This document shows, piece after piece, positions 7,278 through 9,232 of a DNA stretch of 9,232 nt. The notes below the pieces were generated by a model. The model searched no databases. It had not been told where the DNA came from and saw only the letters and a program-made list of their open reading frames with translations. The stretch comes from DATDPY01 sp964395765. Lineage in GTDB: Bacteria > Bacteroidota > Bacteroidia > Cytophagales > Cyclobacteriaceae. The stretch covers positions 1 to 9,232 of the forward strand of contig CAYNCU010000173.1 in the NCBI GenBank assembly GCA_964395765.1. The letters run 5' to 3'. Made by a program: the position numbers and the translations under genes. How positions within the stretch are numbered: position 1 is the first letter of the stretch; the number at the start of each line of letters is the position of its first letter.

Positions 7278-7826
7278 TTATTCGCCCGGTATTATATTGG
7301 ATATTTCAAATTCCTTTACAATCTTTCCCTGCGAAGCTGTAAAATCATTTTCACCCCATTGTTCCACTGACAAAATCAGTGTACTGTCTTTATCATAAAA
7401 TTCCCAGGATATCAGTTCTGCCCACGTATCATCAAATTGTGGCTGGTCGCTGAAGTAACCCGGCGTTTCCTTTTCAAGTAGGTATTCTACATTTTCGTAA
7501 GTCAGCTTACTTGGGGTTTTTTTATGATCAATGATATATTCCGGCAGATTTTCGTCAATCGACCTGATTTTAATATTTTTTGTAATGGTCAGAAACATTC
7601 CGTCGTTTGGATCCACATGGAGGTAAACCTGGTCATCGCCACAATCCAGCAGGAATTCCCTGGTGAAGTAACTGTTTCCCCAGTCATATTCATACATTTC
7701 CTTTATCTGCCAGGTGTTAAGATCATAATCAAGCAGGAAACCCGCCCGTAAATCCGTAATTTTTATATTACTCGGATCGTAATCAGGTTCTTTATTTTTC
7801 TTTTTTAAAAAATCAAATACCCCCAT
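7278..7826 (-). CDS. DUF4178 domain protein
   Basis: This 182-residue soluble protein resembles DUF4178, a small beta-rich domain of unknown function. Visible family-like features are the opening LRAGFLLDYDLNTWQI (26-41), the YDW (47-49), the TREFLLD strand (55-61), the YLHVDPNDG segment (68-76) and the later WEFYD (141-145) and VEQWGE (154-159) strands. It has no signal peptide or membrane helix; a short basic patch KKKNK (8-12) follows MGVFDFL, and such an N-terminus could touch a membrane, as could be tested. DUF4178 genes often lie beside PspA-like, DUF350 and spermidine-synthase-like genes, as here. In the E. coli yjf cluster this position is held by YjfK (DUF2491). The ATG at 7826 is 10 bp after the preceding small membrane gene, and 10 bp separate its stop from the lipoprotein start, so it is part of the operon. 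Assignment is by eye. Confidence 0.8.
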   Translation of the reverse strand: MGVFDFLKKKNKEPDYDPSNIKITDLRAGFLLDYDLNTWQIKEMYEYDWGNSYFTREFLLDCGDDQVYLHVDPNDGMFLTITKNIKIRSIDENLPEYIIDHKKTPSKLTYENVEYLLEKETPGYFSDQPQFDDTWAELISWEFYDKDSTLILSVEQWGENDFTASQGKIVKEFEISNIIPGE

Positions 7827-7836
7827 ATGATCTTAA

Positions 7837-7986
7837 TTAACTTTTAAGCCTCATAATTGTATAGAATAACAGAACTGCGAGTGCAATAAGGCCGATTACA
7901 ATCAAAAAGCCTATTAATCTCCTGAAAATAAAAATCAGGATTGCGGTGATAAGCACAAGGATTACATTTCTCGCTGTTGAATTCAT
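7837..7986 (-). CDS. Small membrane protein of 49 residues
   Basis: From the ATG at 7986 this encodes 49 residues: a short polar start (MNSTARN), a hydrophobic segment, an RR pair, a second hydrophobic segment and the tail MRLKS. The pattern suits either two short helices with the arginines in a turn or one long helix. A TTG at 8019 would add 11 residues (MIRGIFLSLKK) and leave only 4 bp after the PspA stop. I chose the ATG because it is the commoner codon and leaves a normal gap of 37 bp. I recognise no family. Its place directly after the PspA homologue recalls the small membrane partners PspB and PspC of the classical Psp system, but the sequence itself shows no specific similarity that I can see. 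Confidence 0.7.
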   Translation of the reverse strand: MNSTARNVILVLITAILIFIFRRLIGFLIVIGLIALAVLLFYTIMRLKS

Positions 7987-8023
7987 TTTTTTCAAAGATA
8001 AGAAAATACCCCTGATCAAAAAA

Positions 8024-8734
8024 TCATTTTTGCTGAGATTTCATACGCTCTTTCAGCTTAGCCAAAGCGTCCGATGCTTCCGGCGGAGTGCTTGATTTAA
8101 GGGCCTCGTCAATTTGTTCATCAACGCCACGGCTTGAATCGGCTACGTCGGCATAGGCTTCCGACAATGCTTCTTTTTCGGCTACCTTGGTTTTCATCTT
8201 TTCAAGCATGGCAATTGTGCCGGTTCCGTCAATTTGCGCCATTTGTTTATTCAGTTTCGTTGTTGCATCACTGACCTTGGCCCTCGCTTTCAGGGTCTTC
8301 AGCTCGTTTTCATAATGACCGATATTGGATTTGAGTTTTTTAATATTCTGATCAAGTTGAACGAGCTGTGAGTCCACCTTCCTCGAATTTTCTTCTTCAG
8401 TGGCAGCGGCATTTTCGGCTTCGGCCTTTCTTGCCAGGGCTTCCCCGGCCAGCCGGTCTGCTTCCTCCTGTGACATTTCCCCTTTCTCGGCTCGCTGTAA
8501 CAGGAGAACCGCCTTTTGTTCATAACTGGAAGCCTTACTTCTCAGATCGTTAGCATCCTTTTTCGCTTTAATGGATAATGCCTTTACTTCAGCATAGGAT
8601 TTAAGACTTTCGTCAAGGTCTTTTTTCATATCACGGATTCCCTGTTCGGTTAATTTGATAGGGTCCTCCAGTTTATCAACCATGGCGTTAGCTTCTGCTT
8701 CGCCGATTTTAAAAAGTCTATTGAAGATGCTCAT
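8024..8734 (-). CDS. PspA/IM30 family membrane-stress protein (YjfJ-like)
   Basis: This 236-residue protein is a PspA/IM30 (Vipp1) homologue, a family of ESCRT-III-like proteins that coat and stabilise the inner membrane under stress. Residues 1-20 (MSIFNRLFKIGEAEANAMVD) suit the amphipathic membrane-binding helix. The family signature LEDP (22-25) is followed by IK...GIRDM (26-36), as in E. coli PspA, where the same place reads EDPQKL...IQEM. Long charged coiled-coil helices fill about residues 28-195, with a shorter C-terminal helix (about 203-235) after a polar linker. The length is close to the usual 220-240 residues. There is no pspF, and the only candidate PspB/C-like protein is the tiny one downstream, so control is probably not the classical enhancer-binding system. 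It lies 12 bp after the DUF2170 gene, matching the E. coli order yjfI then yjfJ, which supports the YjfJ rather than the PspA branch. Confidence 0.95.
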   Translation of the reverse strand: MSIFNRLFKIGEAEANAMVDKLEDPIKLTEQGIRDMKKDLDESLKSYAEVKALSIKAKKDANDLRSKASSYEQKAVLLLQRAEKGEMSQEEADRLAGEALARKAEAENAAATEEENSRKVDSQLVQLDQNIKKLKSNIGHYENELKTLKARAKVSDATTKLNKQMAQIDGTGTIAMLEKMKTKVAEKEALSEAYADVADSSRGVDEQIDEALKSSTPPEASDALAKLKERMKSQQK

Positions 8735-8746
8735 TGTGTTTGGGTT

Positions 8747-9142
8747 TTATTTTTTTGACATTTTAATTAATTCTTCCGAATACTCGCTCATTAACAAACT
8801 CAGTGAATTTAAAGTACCTGCCAGTTCGTTAAGATCAAGATTTTCGAGTTCCAGGGTATCCCTGTACATCAGGTTTTTGCCGGTTTCATCCAGAACGAAA
8901 GCCCCGTGTATGATGTCGCGGTTCTTGATCAGCAGAGCCCTGTATATTTCCAGGCTCGGTTTTGCGATCTCACAGATAAATTGTTCCATAATAAGGATGG
9001 GTTCAGCGCAGCCGATAACAAGGTTTTTAATACCGGCATCTTCCTTTTCAACCAGGAAAATGCCCTCCGCCGGATCCTGATTTATAATTATGTAATCCAG
9101 CTCCAAAAGGTATTCTTTAACTTTATTGAAATTTGTATCCAT
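8747..9142 (-). CDS. DUF2170 (YjfI-like) protein
   Basis: This 131-residue soluble protein resembles E. coli YjfI (DUF2170): an alpha/beta fold with the central stretch MEQFICEI (52-59) matching IETFICPV in YjfI, followed by YRALLIKNRDI (67-77) matching FNTFLLRNQKI, and an acidic C-terminal helix (105-128). Function is unknown; genes of this family generally precede a PspA homologue, as here, so it probably works with or regulates that protein. No signal peptide or membrane helix is present. The ATG at 9142 follows an AT-rich leader with no Shine-Dalgarno site, and the PspA gene begins 12 bp after its stop. It is the first gene of the minus-strand operon within the window. Confidence 0.85.
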   Translation of the reverse strand: MDTNFNKVKEYLLELDYIIINQDPAEGIFLVEKEDAGIKNLVIGCAEPILIMEQFICEIAKPSLEIYRALLIKNRDIIHGAFVLDETGKNLMYRDTLELENLDLNELAGTLNSLSLLMSEYSEELIKMSKK

Positions 9143-9232
9143 AATTTTTAAAAAAGTTAATTTCAGGTAGTTTCGGGGCTAAAATTAATAAATTAATCAT
9201 CATTCTTTAAAAATTACAGGTTAATTACAAAT
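9143..9232 (-). promoter_or_regulatory. Upstream region of the minus-strand operon
   Basis: This very AT-rich, gene-free end of the window probably carries the promoter for the operon that starts at the DUF2170 ATG. On the minus strand TAATTTTA (9187-9180) matches the Bacteroidota -7 box except for its last base and would place the transcript start about 30 nt before the ATG. The matching -33 TTTG is absent at the right distance, so this is only a candidate. Short inverted TTAAT/ATTAA arms (9185-9189 and 9192-9196) overlap it and could bind a regulator, or could be chance in AT-rich DNA. Confidence 0.3.

Noticed and set aside
8655..9080. A 141-codon plus-strand frame opposite the PspA and DUF2170 genes
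   Set aside because: Both minus-strand genes are recognisable families and the antisense product is Ser-rich with no domain, which is typical of a shadow frame.
1..9232. Phage-defence or mobile island
   Set aside because: There is no nuclease, toxin, transposase, integrase, repeat array or tRNA-adjacent site; PspA homologues here point to envelope stress rather than defence.

Overview
The window is an AT-rich stretch of bacterial DNA, most likely from a member of the Bacteroidota. This is inferred from the lack of clear Shine-Dalgarno sites, the two lipoprotein signals (LASC and LSSC), the twin-arginine style start of the flavoprotein and the general gene style; no rRNA or marker gene is present to confirm it. 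All genes appear intact except the one cut by the left edge. I saw no mobile elements, CRISPR arrays, tRNAs or rRNAs.

Left half, plus strand: a membrane-anchored spermidine-synthase-like protein whose start lies outside the window (3-1325), an exported FAD-dependent amine-oxidase-like lipoprotein (1496-3001), and an EamA/DMT-family 10-helix transporter (3063-4034). Right half, minus strand, read from right to left: a DUF2170 (YjfI-like) protein (9142-8747), a PspA/IM30 protein (8734-8024), a tiny membrane protein (about 7986-7837), a DUF4178 protein (7826-7278), a lipoprotein with a Ser/Arg/Tyr/Gly-rich tail (7267-6527), a double DUF350 membrane protein (6495-5647), a strong Rho-independent terminator (5624-5590), and a second, intact 7-TM spermidine-synthase-like protein (5511-3970). 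The two halves converge, and the EamA and spermidine synthase genes overlap tail to tail by 65 bp.

The minus-strand genes resemble the order of the E. coli yjfI-yjfJ-yjfK-yjfL-yjfM-yjfC cluster (DUF2170, PspA homologue, DUF2491, DUF350, DUF1190, glutathionylspermidine-synthase-like ATP-grasp). Here DUF4178 stands in for DUF2491, a different low-complexity lipoprotein for DUF1190, and a membrane-tethered aminopropyltransferase-like enzyme for the ATP-grasp enzyme. I infer an envelope-stress or membrane-maintenance system in which a PspA coat protein works with DUF350 membrane proteins and polyamine-type chemistry.

The most interesting points are: (1) the left-hand spermidine-synthase-like paralogue keeps the catalytic-site DLPDP but has lost the residues that normally bind AdoMet/decarboxylated AdoMet, so it looks like a pseudoenzyme partner or a repurposed enzyme; (2) charge distribution around the seven helices of the intact copy predicts that its synthase domain faces the periplasm, the same side as the exported flavoprotein and lipoprotein; (3) no AdoMet decarboxylase is encoded in the window.
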